Shown in pieces: positions 29,136 through 39,807 of a DNA stretch of 64,000 nt. Below the pieces are notes generated by a model. The model had not been told where the DNA came from and made no database searches. It saw nothing but the letters and a program-made list of their open reading frames with translations. The stretch is from Bradyrhizobium sp. CCBAU 051011 (lineage in GTDB: Bacteria; Pseudomonadota; Alphaproteobacteria; Rhizobiales; Xanthobacteraceae): contig NZ_CP022222.1 in assembly GCF_009930815.1 (NCBI RefSeq), positions 5,808,501 to 5,872,500 of the forward strand, given 5' to 3'. The first letter of the stretch is position 1, and every line of letters starts with the position of its first letter. Made by a program: the position numbers and the translations under genes.

Positions 29136-29915
29136 TCAGGTCGCGACCGCCCGGACCGGTTTGGGCTCGATTTGCTGCCGACTGCCCCGCAATTCAGCCG
29201 ATATTTCGCCGTTCAGCACCTGTTCCAGCCGGTTCAGGGCCTTGGCCATCGGGGCCGCGTCGGTAACCCGGTGATCCCAGCGCAGGACGACATCGATGGT
29301 CTGGTCGGGCTTTTCCACCCCATAGCTCAGGACGAAGGGCCCGGGGCTGATGGCTTGGAGCTGGCCCGCCCCATAGGCGGCCACGGAGGTCACGCCAAAA
29401 CTGCCGAAATAGTTGGCCCGCTGGCGGCCGAAATTCAGCCCGATCGCCCAGAACAGGCGGCGGAGGGGCAGCGGCAACCGGGTGGTTCGCAGGATCTTCC
29501 GGAACGCCGGCACCTCGTTGATCGGGGCCTTCTTGGCGTGTCGGATCAGTGCCTCGACCTCGGCAAGCGGCATTTCGTCGGGCGCAGCGACCTTTTGCGG
29601 CAGCACGCAATCCTGGCCGTCCTCGACCCGGGCGATTGCCACCATCGCAACGCTGCGCGGCAGCTCATAGAACGCAGGTCTCGGCCACTTGACGTAGAGG
29701 GTGCGCAGGATCGGCTCTTCCTTGGCCACCAGCGCGAACGCCTTGACGAAGATCGCGGCCCAGCCCGCCCGCTGGGCGGCCTGCGCGCGGGCTTCGTGCA
29801 GGGTGCGGATATGAAGCGGACGCGTCAGCGAAACAAAGGGAACGCGGATTGAGGCGTGCATGAGGTCGGCGACCAGGCGGCGCGGTAGTGTGATTTTTCG
29901 AACCGTTCCGCGCAT
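29136..29915 (-). CDS. 2-oxoacid dehydrogenase acyltransferase-like protein (stand-alone catalytic domain)
   Basis: 259 residues that match the C-terminal CoA-dependent acyltransferase domain of E2 proteins. The motif DHRVTDAAPMAKALNRLEQVL corresponds to the catalytic DHRxxDG block, with Ala in place of the usual Gly. There is no lipoyl domain or subunit-binding domain, so it cannot act as a normal E2. Also typical is FGSFGVTSVAAYGAGQLQAISP. Stand-alone versions of this domain are known in several bacteria without a settled role. Probably a cytosolic acyltransferase or thioesterase-like enzyme of unknown substrate. Confidence 0.78.
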   Translation of the reverse strand: MRGTVRKITLPRRLVADLMHASIRVPFVSLTRPLHIRTLHEARAQAAQRAGWAAIFVKAFALVAKEEPILRTLYVKWPRPAFYELPRSVAMVAIARVEDGQDCVLPQKVAAPDEMPLAEVEALIRHAKKAPINEVPAFRKILRTTRLPLPLRRLFWAIGLNFGRQRANYFGSFGVTSVAAYGAGQLQAISPGPFVLSYGVEKPDQTIDVVLRWDHRVTDAAPMAKALNRLEQVLNGEISAELRGSRQQIEPKPVRAVAT

Positions 29916-30107
29916 CGTTCCGCTCGGGTTTCCGCAATAGAGAAATCAAATGACCGAAGGGCCGCTTATAGCCTGCCGGCCCTCATCTAGCACGAACAAG
30001 GCGTTTTGACGCCAGTAGGTTCTCGCGCCGAGTGGTCAGCCGGCGGGGCAGCTCGCAGGGCGACGTAAACTCCAAGGACTTTGAAGGGCTTGCCGCCATC
30101 TCGGCAC

Positions 30108-30905
30108 CTATCGCCTGATCCCGTCAAAGCTCGCAGCGATGCCGCGCTGGAACAGCGACCAGTCAAAGCCGAGCGCCAGCGCGACATAGCCGCGGTCGAT
30201 CATCCTGTTGGCCTGCTCGGCGGTACGCGCCACGCCGCCGATCGGCACGCCGCTCCTGAGGATGCCTTCCTCGGCCCGCTTCATCAGTTCCACGACTTCT
30301 GGATCGTCAGGCAGGCCGCGCTTGTTGATGGAGGTCGCAAGGTCGCCGGGACCGATCACCGCGAGGTCGATGCCCGATGTTGCCATGATCTCGTCGATGC
30401 GCTCGACCGCCTCGACATGCTCGATGGTGATCATGCAGATTACGTCATCGTCGGCGGTCGCCATGTATTCCGGCATCGACACGCCCCAGCGGAGTGGTGC
30501 GTGGAACGGGCCCCATAGCCGCTCGCCCTTCGGTGGATAGCGCACGCTGCGCACGGCCTTTTCGGCGTCCTCGCTGCTGCAGATCATCGGGAAGTTGATG
30601 CCGAGCGCGCCGAGGTCCATCGGCGCTTTCGCCAACCACGGCTCGTTGGCGGCAATCCGCACCATCGGCACGCAGGGCGTGCCCGCGGTGGCCGTGATCA
30701 TCGCATGCGCCGAGCCGAGGTCGATAGGCCCGTGTTCGAGATCGACGATGATGAAGTCGATGCCCGAACGAGCCATGATCTGCACGGTCTGGATCGAGGG
30801 GATGGTCGCGATCGCGCCGAAGGTCGGGCGTCCCTCCCGCCATAGTTGGCGCAGACGGTTGAGCGGCGCAGGTTTTGCGGAGGTCAAGGCAGAAAACTCC
30901 CTCAT
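30108..30905 (-). CDS. HpcH/HpaI family aldolase
   Basis: 265-residue class II aldolase of the HpcH/HpaI family (2-keto-3-deoxy acid aldolases). Motifs: DFIIVDLEHGPIDL near residues 50-65, MVRIAANEPW (substrate Arg), TIEHVEAVERIDEIM with the metal-binding Glu, and LAVIGPGDLATSI with the metal-binding Asp. Cleaves a 2-oxo-4-hydroxy acid to pyruvate and an aldehyde; the true substrate is not known. The ATG at 30905 was preferred over the TTG just before it. Divergent from the small exported HbpS-like gene. Confidence 0.9.
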   Translation of the reverse strand: MREFSALTSAKPAPLNRLRQLWREGRPTFGAIATIPSIQTVQIMARSGIDFIIVDLEHGPIDLGSAHAMITATAGTPCVPMVRIAANEPWLAKAPMDLGALGINFPMICSSEDAEKAVRSVRYPPKGERLWGPFHAPLRWGVSMPEYMATADDDVICMITIEHVEAVERIDEIMATSGIDLAVIGPGDLATSINKRGLPDDPEVVELMKRAEEGILRSGVPIGGVARTAEQANRMIDRGYVALALGFDWSLFQRGIAASFDGIRR

Positions 30906-31134
30906 CAAATGACTCGTTCAAAAATTCGGCGTTCGGTTTCACATGGATAAATCAGGCAGTTCGAAGCAGTCTTCGGAAATCGGACGGACGGCTGGCCGGC
31001 AATTGGGCCGAGCGTACACGCATGTCGAGCGCTTGGCTGGCCCTAACCAGGAGCTTTGCGGCATCATAGACCGGACATCGACGTTTCGTCCCGGTATAAT
31101 CCCTTGCACAATAAACCCAGGGGAGGAGACAAAG

Positions 31135-31602
31135 ATGAGGACAATACTGGTCGCTGCCGCACTTGCCGCCCTTACCGTCGGCGCATCTGCTCAAGACAAG
31201 CGCCCCGATTACGGCACAGCAGTCAACGCCGCGGGCGCGAAGAAGATCGCAGCCGGCGTCGTCGCCGAATGTCAGAAAAACGGATGGAACGTGGCAGTCG
31301 CTGTCGTCGATAATCACGGTTTCCTCGTGTACTTCGAACGCATGGACAATACGCAGACGGCCAGCATGGACATCGCCGTCGGCAAGGCGAAGGCTGCGGC
31401 GACCTATCGGCGCCCGACGCGCGTCTTCATGGAGACGATCAACAAGGGCGGGCCGGCCACGGCCACACTTCCCGGTATCTTCGCCTCGCCTGGCGGATTG
31501 CCGATCATGGTCGACGGCAAAGTCACTGGCGGCGTGGGGGTGAGCGGCGTCACCGGCGACCAGGATGAGCAATGCGCCAAGGCCGGCCTCGGGACTACAT
31601 AA
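31135..31602 (+). CDS. Exported HbpS/GlcG family protein
   Basis: 155 residues with a signal peptide (MRTILVAAALAALTVGASAQ). The rest is the HbpS/GlcG (DUF336) fold: AAGAKKIAAGVVAECQKNGW, VAVVDNHGFLVYFERMDNTQ, and the C-terminal GGLPIMVDGKVTGGVGVSG. Homologues bind haem or cob(II)alamin-like cofactors, or act as octameric sensors; the ligand is not known here. The ATG at 31135 has GGGGAGGAG upstream. Common in alphaproteobacteria next to dehydrogenase or aldolase genes. Confidence 0.88.
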   Translation: MRTILVAAALAALTVGASAQDKRPDYGTAVNAAGAKKIAAGVVAECQKNGWNVAVAVVDNHGFLVYFERMDNTQTASMDIAVGKAKAAATYRRPTRVFMETINKGGPATATLPGIFASPGGLPIMVDGKVTGGVGVSGVTGDQDEQCAKAGLGTT

Positions 31603-31723
31603 AAAAGTTGCATCCTGCGCACAGGCGTCGGCACGGTTCTGCTGTAGCGCGTGCCGCGCCTTCGTCTGCGCATCACGATGGGCAGCTCGCTGCGATCGTA
31701 GGGGACTCCGCTGCCAACACTTT

Positions 31724-34700
31724 TCACGTGAGCAGTTCGTGGGGCGAATGTGCTATGGAATGGTGCCGACCGTTATTGTCGTGACTGGTCGCGTGTTCCT
31801 CCAAAGCAGGTGAGCCCATCTCAAGGATTGCCGCCAGCTCGGCGCCGTGAAGAACGGGCGTATCGTTAAGCGCTTCTGGCTCAACGGTCGCGGTGAGGGT
31901 GGAAGGGGGAGGCTGATCTTTGAAGTGGAATGCCTGGCCAGCGCCGCTGGTCCCGAACGCGGGTTCGGCCGGCTGGGGGGTGGCCGTTGATGCCTTTGCA
32001 GAGGCCGAGTGTGACGGGTGCGGCGAGTTGCCATGGCCGTCACTATTACCCCGTGCGACGCCAGGTTCGACCGGCTCGGCCGCTTCCACGGTGCTTGCGG
32101 ATGCCTGATGTGAAGAGTGCGAGTTGTTGTGGCCGACGCCGTGGCCCGATGTGACGCCCGGTTCGGTTAATTCGCCGGCCGCCGATGCCTTTGCAGAGGC
32201 CGAGTGTGACGGGTGCGGCGAGTTGGCGTGGCCGTCACTATTACCCCGTGCGACGCCACGCTCGACCGGCTCGGCCGCTTCCACAGTACTTGCGGATGCC
32301 TGATGTGAAGAGTGCGAGTTGTTGTGGCCGACGCCGTTGCCCGATGTGACGCCCGGTTCGGTTAATTCGCCGGCCGCCGATGCCTTTGCAGAGGCCGAGT
32401 GCGAAGGGTGTGGCGAGTTGCCATGGCCGCCACTATTGCCCGGTGCGACGTCAGGTTCGCCCGGCTCGGCCGCTTCCACAGTACTTGCTGATGCCTGATG
32501 TGAAGAGTGCGAGTTTTTGTGGACGCCGTTGCCCGATGTGACGCCCGGTTCGGTTAATTCGCCGGCCGCCGATGCCTTTGCAGAGGCCGAGTGTGAAGGG
32601 TGTGGCGAGTTGCCATGGCCGCCACTATTGCCCGGTGCGACGTCAGGTTCGACCGGCTCGGCCGCTTCCACAGTACTTGCTGATGCCTGATGTGAAGAGT
32701 GCGAGTTTTTGTGGACGCCGTTGCCCGATGTGACGCCCGGTTCGGTTAGTTCGCCGGCCGCCGATGCCTTTGCAGAGGCCGAGTGTGACGGGTGCGGCGA
32801 GTTGGCGTGGCCGTCACTATTACCCCGTGCGACGCCACGTTCGACCGGCTCGGCCGCTTCCACAGTACTTGCGGATGCCTGATGTGAAGAGTACGAGTTG
32901 TTGTGGCCGACGCCGTTGCCCGATGTGACGCCCGGTTCGGTTAATTCGCCGGCCGCCGATGCCTTTGCAGAGGCCGAGTGCGAAGGGTGTGGCGAGTTGC
33001 CATGGCCGCCACTATTGCCCGGTGCGACGTCAGGTTCGACGGGCTCTGCGACTGCGACCGGGGCGGCGCTTTGCATTGCCAACTCGAGAATTTCAAACCC
33101 GGCGGTTGCGGGCGCCTTGCCATTCCCGGCTTCCTTAGACCCGGTGTTCGCGTGGACCGGCTCCTTCTTGAAAGTGAGATTGTCCTCGGTCAGGACCGTC
33201 GCTTGGCTATGAGCAAGCTCGATTGATGATACGTGCACCGGCACAGTAGCCGCACCATCGTCGTCGCTCTCCTCGGTTGCATAAGTTGGATCGTCGCCGA
33301 AATTGATGAGCCTACTCGAAACGTTGGAACCGACCCGGTCTCGCCCGAAATGGAACCTCAATCCGTCGTCGGCAGGCATGGTCCAGATACCATCCGTTTC
33401 GACCGCGCTCTCGCTCGCATCCGTTTCAATGGCGGTGCCAGCCGTGAGAACGGTCCCATCGCTAGCAGCCGCCGCCAGCAACGCAGGATCGATTCCTTCC
33501 AAGACCGCCGCGCCAGCCGCCGCTTCCTGCTCGTAGACGAAATCCAACTCGGCAACGGACACAACTCCCTGCAAATGGATTTCCAGCAGGGCCGGATCGC
33601 CGATATCAAGGCTGCGATCCGTCGGATTCACATAGACGATCGTTTCATTGCTCGCGGGGTTGTAGATCCAGGCGAGGGTATGCGGCGGCACGGACTTGCT
33701 TGTTGACGTCATGTGCAGGAACGCCAGGGCGCCGAAAGCCGCCAGGTTGATCTTGTCCTCTCCCGATGTGAAGTCGATGATAGTGTCGAACCGGGTAGAG
33801 TTGGAGTCGATCGCTGAAAGATAGACAAAGATGTCATCATCCTTGCTGCCCGTCAGCCGGTCACCGTTATATCCGCCGATGATGGTATCGTTGCCGTTGT
33901 TGCCGTTGATGGTGTCGCTGCCTGATCCTCCGTAGATCGTGTCGTCTCCACCGGTACCCGCAATCGTATCGTTCTCCGAGCCTCCGTAGATAACATCCAC
34001 TAAGCCGGTGCGATTGAGGGTGTCGTCACCGGCGACGCCATGGATTATTTGGCCCGCGTTACCTTCTCCTGTGACGCTGTCCTGTCCAAACGCGAGCGGC
34101 AGACTGGAGTCGTGGACAACTGGCCCCGAAGCCGGGTTATCGACATCGTTGGGATCTGCATGGCCGGCGCCATGAATGGTGATCGTCGCCACTTGTGTGG
34201 TGCCATCCATGGTGGCGATCGCGGATGCGTCGATCACGCCCGGGTCGAGCACCTGCACTGCGGCATGGGAGTTGTTGAGCGTGTAGATCCCCACGCCGGC
34301 GGCTATGCTGAAGGCGCCATAGCCTCCACGACTCTTTATCGGATTCGAGGCAAACTCCAGTGGCGGGAACTGCTGCTGCGCCGTGGGGCTGCCGGTCTGG
34401 TTAATCGCTTGCAGCAGCGGCGAAATGAAAGGATAGGGTGTGCCGGACCCGATCGGGCCGTAACTTCTCCCGAAGTTGGAGAGGACGGCCTGCTCAGCCG
34501 CGTGCAGCTCTTCCATTCTCGCCGTCGAGTGCGTGACTTGGTTCGCCTTAATTGGGGAGTCTCTCTGGGTGAGCGCGACCGTCTCGCCGGGATCTGCAGC
34601 GATGACGTGCCGGAGGATCGCTTTCTTCCAGAGCTCAAATACGGAGTGCTCAAGATCCTTGTAGGCGGTGCTGTCCTCATCCAGGAAGGTGTTGTTCGCG

Positions 34701-35425
34701 TCCGACGCCTTGAGGTCGCTCGAAATTGCGAAGGCCAGGGCGGCAAGCGAGAGCGTGCCGAAGCCGGTGGATCGTTGCAACAACGCGATCGTGGCGAGCA
34801 CGGTCCTATTACTGATTTCAAGCTTATGAAATATGTTGTAGAGGTGTACTTTGACTGTGCCTGGGGAAAGGTTCAGCTGGCGCGCAATCTCCTTGTTCGA
34901 CAAACCTTCGGCCACTAGTCGTATGATTTCGCGCTCGCGGTGCGTGAGCACCCTCAGCATTTTTTCGATTTTGGCGCCGTATGCTTCCTTCCCGTTTGGC
35001 GAGAGGTCTTGGCGCGCACTGGTGCGCTCCGTCATCAGCCTCAGGGAACGCAGAATGGTGTCGGGGTTTGCGTAGCTCGAAATTGCACTGCAAGCGCCGG
35101 CCGCGATTGCCGCAGTGAGATCGTCGTCTCCTTCGGGTTCGGCAAAGAACGCCAGCCGAGTGGGAAGATTCTCTGCTTTCGCAATAGCGAGGATCTCGGA
35201 TACCGTCAGGTCAGGCAACGTGTCAGCTACGAGCGCAACGTCGGGTGTTAAATTCCGAATCGCATCGAGGCAGTTTGATCCGGAACTACACGACGCAACA
35301 ATCTCAAAGTCGTCCTGAGCTGCGAATACCGACCTCAACCCCTGCAGAACGATTGGTTGTCGATCTGCGATCACCAGCCGGATGCAGCGCGTGAATGTTC
35401 CTTGGTCCAGGGACACATCTAACAT
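31724..35425 (-). CDS. Response regulator (NarL/LuxR type) fused to RTX calcium-binding repeats and a tandem repeat tail
   Basis: 1233 residues in one open frame. Residues 15-130 are a receiver-like domain: Asp68 (VADTLPD) is at the phosphorylation site, but the acidic pocket is reduced (IADRQ) and the conserved Lys is missing. Residues 157-215 are a LuxR helix-turn-helix ([20 protein letters not shown]). A linker of about 240 residues follows. Residues 463-530 contain RTX nonapeptides ([20 protein letters not shown]), then a serralysin-type C-terminal domain ([16 protein letters not shown], to about 640). Residues 790-1150 are six tandem 64-65-residue repeats rich in Ser, His, Pro and Ala. 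The C-terminus is acidic and His-rich. No type I secretion genes are in the window. Joining a DNA-binding regulator to an extracellular-type RTX module is highly unusual; function unknown. Confidence 0.85.
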   Translation of the reverse strand: MLDVSLDQGTFTRCIRLVIADRQPIVLQGLRSVFAAQDDFEIVASCSSGSNCLDAIRNLTPDVALVADTLPDLTVSEILAIAKAENLPTRLAFFAEPEGDDDLTAAIAAGACSAISSYANPDTILRSLRLMTERTSARQDLSPNGKEAYGAKIEKMLRVLTHREREIIRLVAEGLSNKEIARQLNLSPGTVKVHLYNIFHKLEISNRTVLATIALLQRSTGFGTLSLAALAFAISSDLKASDANNTFLDEDSTAYKDLEHSVFELWKKAILRHVIAADPGETVALTQRDSPIKANQVTHSTARMEELHAAEQAVLSNFGRSYGPIGSGTPYPFISPLLQAINQTGSPTAQQQFPPLEFASNPIKSRGGYGAFSIAAGVGIYTLNNSHAAVQVLDPGVIDASAIATMDGTTQVATITIHGAGHADPNDVDNPASGPVVHDSSLPLAFGQDSVTGEGNAGQIIHGVAGDDTLNRTGLVDVIYGGSENDTIAGTGGDDTIYGGSGSDTINGNNGNDTIIGGYNGDRLTGSKDDDIFVYLSAIDSNSTRFDTIIDFTSGEDKINLAAFGALAFLHMTSTSKSVPPHTLAWIYNPASNETIVYVNPTDRSLDIGDPALLEIHLQGVVSVAELDFVYEQEAAAGAAVLEGIDPALLAAAASDGTVLTAGTAIETDASESAVETDGIWTMPADDGLRFHFGRDRVGSNVSSRLINFGDDPTYATEESDDDGAATVPVHVSSIELAHSQATVLTEDNLTFKKEPVHANTGSKEAGNGKAPATAGFEILELAMQSAAPVAVAEPVEPDVAPGNSGGHGNSPHPSHSASAKASAAGELTEPGVTSGNGVGHNNSYSSHQASASTVEAAEPVERGVARGNSDGHANSPHPSHSASAKASAAGELTEPGVTSGNGVHKNSHSSHQASASTVEAAEPVEPDVAPGNSGGHGNSPHPSHSASAKASAAGELTEPGVTSGNGVHKNSHSSHQASASTVEAAEPGEPDVAPGNSGGHGNSPHPSHSASAKASAAGELTEPGVTSGNGVGHNNSHSSHQASASTVEAAEPVERGVARGNSDGHANSPHPSHSASAKASAAGELTEPGVTSGHGVGHNNSHSSHQASASTVEAAEPVEPGVARGNSDGHGNSPHPSHSASAKASTATPQPAEPAFGTSGAGQAFHFKDQPPPSTLTATVEPEALNDTPVLHGAELAAILEMGSPALEEHATSHDNNGRHHSIAHSPHELLT
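31980..33060. repeat. Tandem 192-195-base repeat array inside the RTX fusion gene
   Basis: The same block (plus-strand marker GATGCCTTTGCAGAGGCCGA) recurs at about 31992, 32187, 32382, 32574, 32766 and 32961. The spacing is 195 or 192 bases, so the reading frame is kept. Each unit encodes a [17 protein letters not shown] part, a His/Asn/Ser part ([10 protein letters not shown]) and an [18 protein letters not shown] part. Copies are nearly identical, which suggests recent expansion and likely length variation between strains. Confidence 0.9.
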
Positions 35426-35793
35426 AGACTTGGCCTCGCATGCCCAGCGGGGTGCCTTAATCCTCTTGCTATCCCAGCGCCAAGTCTAAATTGTCTGGCG
35501 CCGGCAGCCCGGGCTACCCGCCGCAATCTCCGAACCGGATAATTCATTGCGCAAAGGGAAGGCGAAAAAGCTGCCATCAGTTTGCGTCTTTGCGCTGCGA
35601 GATTCGTCCAATCCACTTAGAACTCTCAAATATGCGTTCAGGATGAACCTTTTTTGTATCCCACCGCAAGCCCGATTCTAGCTTGATCGACTAGACGCGA
35701 AATAGCCGATTGTGCATGTCGCAGTTGCATCTGGCAAGCTGATCATCCTGCACTGGTGTTGAACATTTCCCGCTTTGTCCGTATCTTGCGTTT
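35426..35793. other. Intergenic region upstream of the RTX fusion gene
   Basis: 368 bases that contain the promoter of the fusion gene and the leader of the small gene at 35794. No repeat family or RNA was recognised. It is visibly less G/C-biased than its neighbours (runs such as CTTTTTTGTATCCC). A 65-codon minus-strand open frame at 35419-35616 has no protein-like features and was not called. Confidence 0.4.
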
Positions 35794-35946
35794 ATGGATC
35801 GCGAGCGGGAAGAATTGGCAGTCCATGAAAAGTTGGCGCGCTGTAGACAGCTTGCCAAACAATACGTTAGTGAACCAACGGCAACTCACCTTCGGGAATT
35901 AGAGGCAGAGTTACTGGCGCAGCTTCGTCGATTAGAGGAGCAGTAA
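35794..35946 (+). CDS. Small helical protein, function unknown
   Basis: 50 residues, MDREREELAVHEKLARCRQL to LEAELLAQLRRLEEQ. Highly charged, almost wholly helical, with heptad-like Leu spacing. This is protein-like and too regular to be noise. No clear ribosome binding site (TTGCGTTT before the ATG). Nothing indicates function; possibly a small regulator or partner of a nearby protein. Confidence 0.5.
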   Translation: MDREREELAVHEKLARCRQLAKQYVSEPTATHLRELEAELLAQLRRLEEQ

Positions 35947-36124
35947 GGCCCAGCCAAGCCGCGGCCTCTTGGTGGTGCTCCAACGCCGGGGCGGGCAGAC
36001 CTGCCTCCGGGATGGGGGTGTTTGGGAAGACGGACACGGAGGTGGCCGTAGTACGCCGGCGTGACAGTTTGTTCCTAAATTGTCCGCGTAGTTCTACGAA
36101 GGCCCCAGGTCTCGGCAGATGTTC

Positions 36125-36370
36125 TTACCGGTGGACGCTGGCGAGCTGTGGCTCTGCTGCCTGATAATCCCGCCGCACGTTGGCGCCGCGATGGCCGCAA
36201 ACCGAGCAGACGAATAGGGCCTCCAGATCAGACAGCCGCAGGCTCTCGGGCCAGCAGTCAGCGTCCATCACAACCGAATGCGAGCACTTGTTGTCGCCGC
36301 AGAACACATGCAGTCGGCGAGAGCCGGACTGCCGCATTTGCCCAAGGGTGATCGTCTGCTCGAGTAGCAT
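36125..36370 (-). CDS. Small zinc-ribbon-like protein
   Basis: About 81 residues from the ATG at 36370; the frame is open to 36541. Two Cys pairs that could bind zinc: FCGDNKCSHS and FVCSVCGHRGANVRRDY. Between them is WPESLRLSDLEALFVC. Small proteins with this Cys pattern and the start ITLGQMRQSG are familiar from Bradyrhizobium genomes (recollection). Start not certain: ATGs at 36421 and 36337 are also possible. Function unknown, perhaps nucleic acid or protein binding. Confidence 0.6.
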   Translation of the reverse strand: MLLEQTITLGQMRQSGSRRLHVFCGDNKCSHSVVMDADCWPESLRLSDLEALFVCSVCGHRGANVRRDYQAAEPQLASVHR

Positions 36371-36611
36371 GCGCGAAATTCTGCCAAGAGTCGCAGCCAG
36401 CCTGAATATGGCATCCGGCATAGATTGACTAAGTGGCACGGTCCGGGGGGCATCCGGAAAGGTGGCTCGGTGCCTCCTACCAGAAAGTCTTACAGTTTCG
36501 TGTGGAGGAATTCTCGATGCCGCGAGAGTAATCGAGACCATCGCCGGTGCGTTCTCTACTTCAGCGGTGCCTTCTCGACTCTTCCTTTTTGATACATGCC
36601 CACAGGCGCCT

Positions 36612-37400
36612 TTATGCCAGGACGCGCCCGCCGAAAAACGGCATCAGTGCCTGGCTCAGCCTGTGTGGCCGCTGGGAGGTGAAGATCATCTCGGCCCCGG
36701 CGTCATCGCGTTGCCGGCCCGGTGATCCCAGCAGTTCGGATGCGCGCCGGGCGATGGCGGGGGCCGGATCGATCCAGTCGACCGGCCACGGCGCGAGCCG
36801 TGTCAGGCGGTCGAGCAGCAGCGGATAGTGGGTGCAGGCCAGCACGACGGTGTCGGTGCGGACAGCGCCATCTCCGACAAAGCAGGGGGCAAGCTCGGCG
36901 GCGATATCCTCGTCGCGGACGTCGTTGCCGCTGAGCGCGGATTCGGCGAGCGAGGCGAGCTCTGCCGATCCCACCAGCGTCACTTCGCAGCCTTGCGCGA
37001 AATCGTCGATCAGGCGCCTGGTATATTCGCGCTTGACCGTGCCCTTGGTGCCGAGCACCGACACGCGCTTGGTCCTCGAACTGGCGCAGGCCGGCTTGAT
37101 CGCAGGCACGGTGCCGACAAACGGCACGCTATAGGCGCTGCGCAGATGCGACATGACCAGCGTGGACGCGGTGTTGCAGGCGATCACCACCAGAACGGGG
37201 GCGTGGCGCGCGATCAGTTCGCCGACCAGCGGCACCACGCGGGCGATGATCTCTTCCTCGCTGTGATGGCCATAGGGAAAGAACGCGTCGTCGGCGACAT
37301 AGACGTAGTGCGCCTCAGACCGGACCCGCACGATCTCGCGCAGCACCGTGAGGCCGCCAAGGCCGGAGTCGAAGACGAGGATTTTGGGCGGTGATGACAC
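36612..37400 (-). CDS. murI: Glutamate racemase
   Basis: 262 residues. Interconverts L- and D-glutamate for peptidoglycan. The two catalytic cysteines are Cys75 (VVIACNTASTLV) and Cys189 (VVLACTHYPLLL); the N-terminal LVFDSGLGGLTVLREI and FPYGHHSEEEI are typical. Cytosolic. The gene stands alone with about 280 bases upstream before purB (same strand). Confidence 0.96.
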   Translation of the reverse strand: MSSPPKILVFDSGLGGLTVLREIVRVRSEAHYVYVADDAFFPYGHHSEEEIIARVVPLVGELIARHAPVLVVIACNTASTLVMSHLRSAYSVPFVGTVPAIKPACASSRTKRVSVLGTKGTVKREYTRRLIDDFAQGCEVTLVGSAELASLAESALSGNDVRDEDIAAELAPCFVGDGAVRTDTVVLACTHYPLLLDRLTRLAPWPVDWIDPAPAIARRASELLGSPGRQRDDAGAEMIFTSQRPHRLSQALMPFFGGRVLA

Positions 37401-37683
37401 GCTGCGACCTTAGCCGATTTGCGGTTACCGTTAGGTTGCTTTGAGGGGGCCGACGGGGCATGCAGATTGTCGACGGCGAATACGACGATTTGGAGCCATT
37501 TAAATCGGCTTGGCAAGGCCGGAAAACTGCCGGGGGCGGGCCAGCCGGCGTACACCGGCAAGGTTCGACCAGTGTGCGAGAGAAGCCCTGCCAAGCGGTT
37601 GCATCGGTTGGAACTTCCCCCAATTGAGAATGCGGCTTAACGTTCATCGACGACGACGATTACGGCCTCGCCGACGCTTCCCG

Positions 37684-38991
<1,308 letters not shown>

Positions 38992-39153
38992 CGACGACTC
39001 CGGGCAGGTGGGCGGGCGCTTGCGGGCGGGTCCCGGCCAAATGTTTTTTACGCTGCGCTTTAGCAAATCGTGCCGGAGGAGGCCACCCGTACGGGGCTGC
39101 GAGAGCGGGAAAACTGCCCCGGCCGGGCCAAAAAAAGGCGTGGAGCCCCGCAG

Positions 39154-39807
39154 CTACAGGGTCGCCAGCCCGCACTCCACGGCGAGGCGGACAAGCTGGG
39201 CATCCGTGCGCATGCCGGTCTTGGTCTTGATCAGGTAGTGGTAGTTCTGCACGGTCTTGATGCTGAGGTTGAGGTTTGCCGCGATCTGCTCCGTGGTCGC
39301 GCCGGCTGCCAGTTGTCTCAAAATCTCGATTTCCCGCTCGCCGAGCTGATCGAGCATCGATCCCGAAGGGGAGAGGCTGTCCATCGCCAGAACACGGGCG
39401 ATGTCATCACTGATCGCCTGCTCGCCGCGGATAATCGAGCGGATCGCCCGGATCAGCTCGGCAGGGGCGGAGCCTTTGGTCACATAGCCGTTCGCCCCGG
39501 CATTGAAGGCCGCCTTCACCTGCGCTGCCTCGCTATGCATGCTGAAGACGAGAATGCGGGTGCTGGAGCTGCGCGAGCGGATGTTCCTGACAGCTTCGAG
39601 GCCGCTGGCGCCCGGCATCAATATGTCCATCACCACGACCGCGGGAGCGTGCGCCTTGAATGCACGGTAGGCGTCGGCCGCATTGTCGGCCTCGGCCACC
39701 ACATGGAAATCGTCCTGGTGTTCGAGGACGCGCCGATAGCCTTGCCGGACCACGGGATGGTCGTCGACGAGCAGGATCGAAATGCCTTGCGTCTGCGGCG
39801 CGGTCAT
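39154..39807 (-). CDS. NarL/FixJ-type response regulator
   Basis: 217 residues: receiver domain (residues 7-125) with LLVDDHPVVRQGYR, the phospho-Asp in VVMDILMPGASG and the Lys in GYVTKGS. A LuxR helix-turn-helix follows (LGEREIEILRQLAAGATTEQ then IAANLNLSIKTVQNYHYLIK). Start at the ATG 39807, which overlaps the stop of the kinase gene by ATGA, so kinase and regulator are co-translated. The two form a complete two-component pair, likely to control the divergent channel operon at 41394 or a similar nearby target. Confidence 0.93.
   Translation of the reverse strand: MTAPQTQGISILLVDDHPVVRQGYRRVLEHQDDFHVVAEADNAADAYRAFKAHAPAVVVMDILMPGASGLEAVRNIRSRSSSTRILVFSMHSEAAQVKAAFNAGANGYVTKGSAPAELIRAIRSIIRGEQAISDDIARVLAMDSLSPSGSMLDQLGEREIEILRQLAAGATTEQIAANLNLSIKTVQNYHYLIKTKTGMRTDAQLVRLAVECGLATL

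Noticed and set aside
31980..33060. CRISPR-like array
   Set aside because: Units are 192-195 bases, in frame and coding; no short direct repeats with unique spacers and no cas genes.
35419..35616. 65-codon minus-strand open frame
   Set aside because: Arg/Ala-rich with no protein-like pattern and no ribosome site; overlaps the promoter of the RTX fusion gene.
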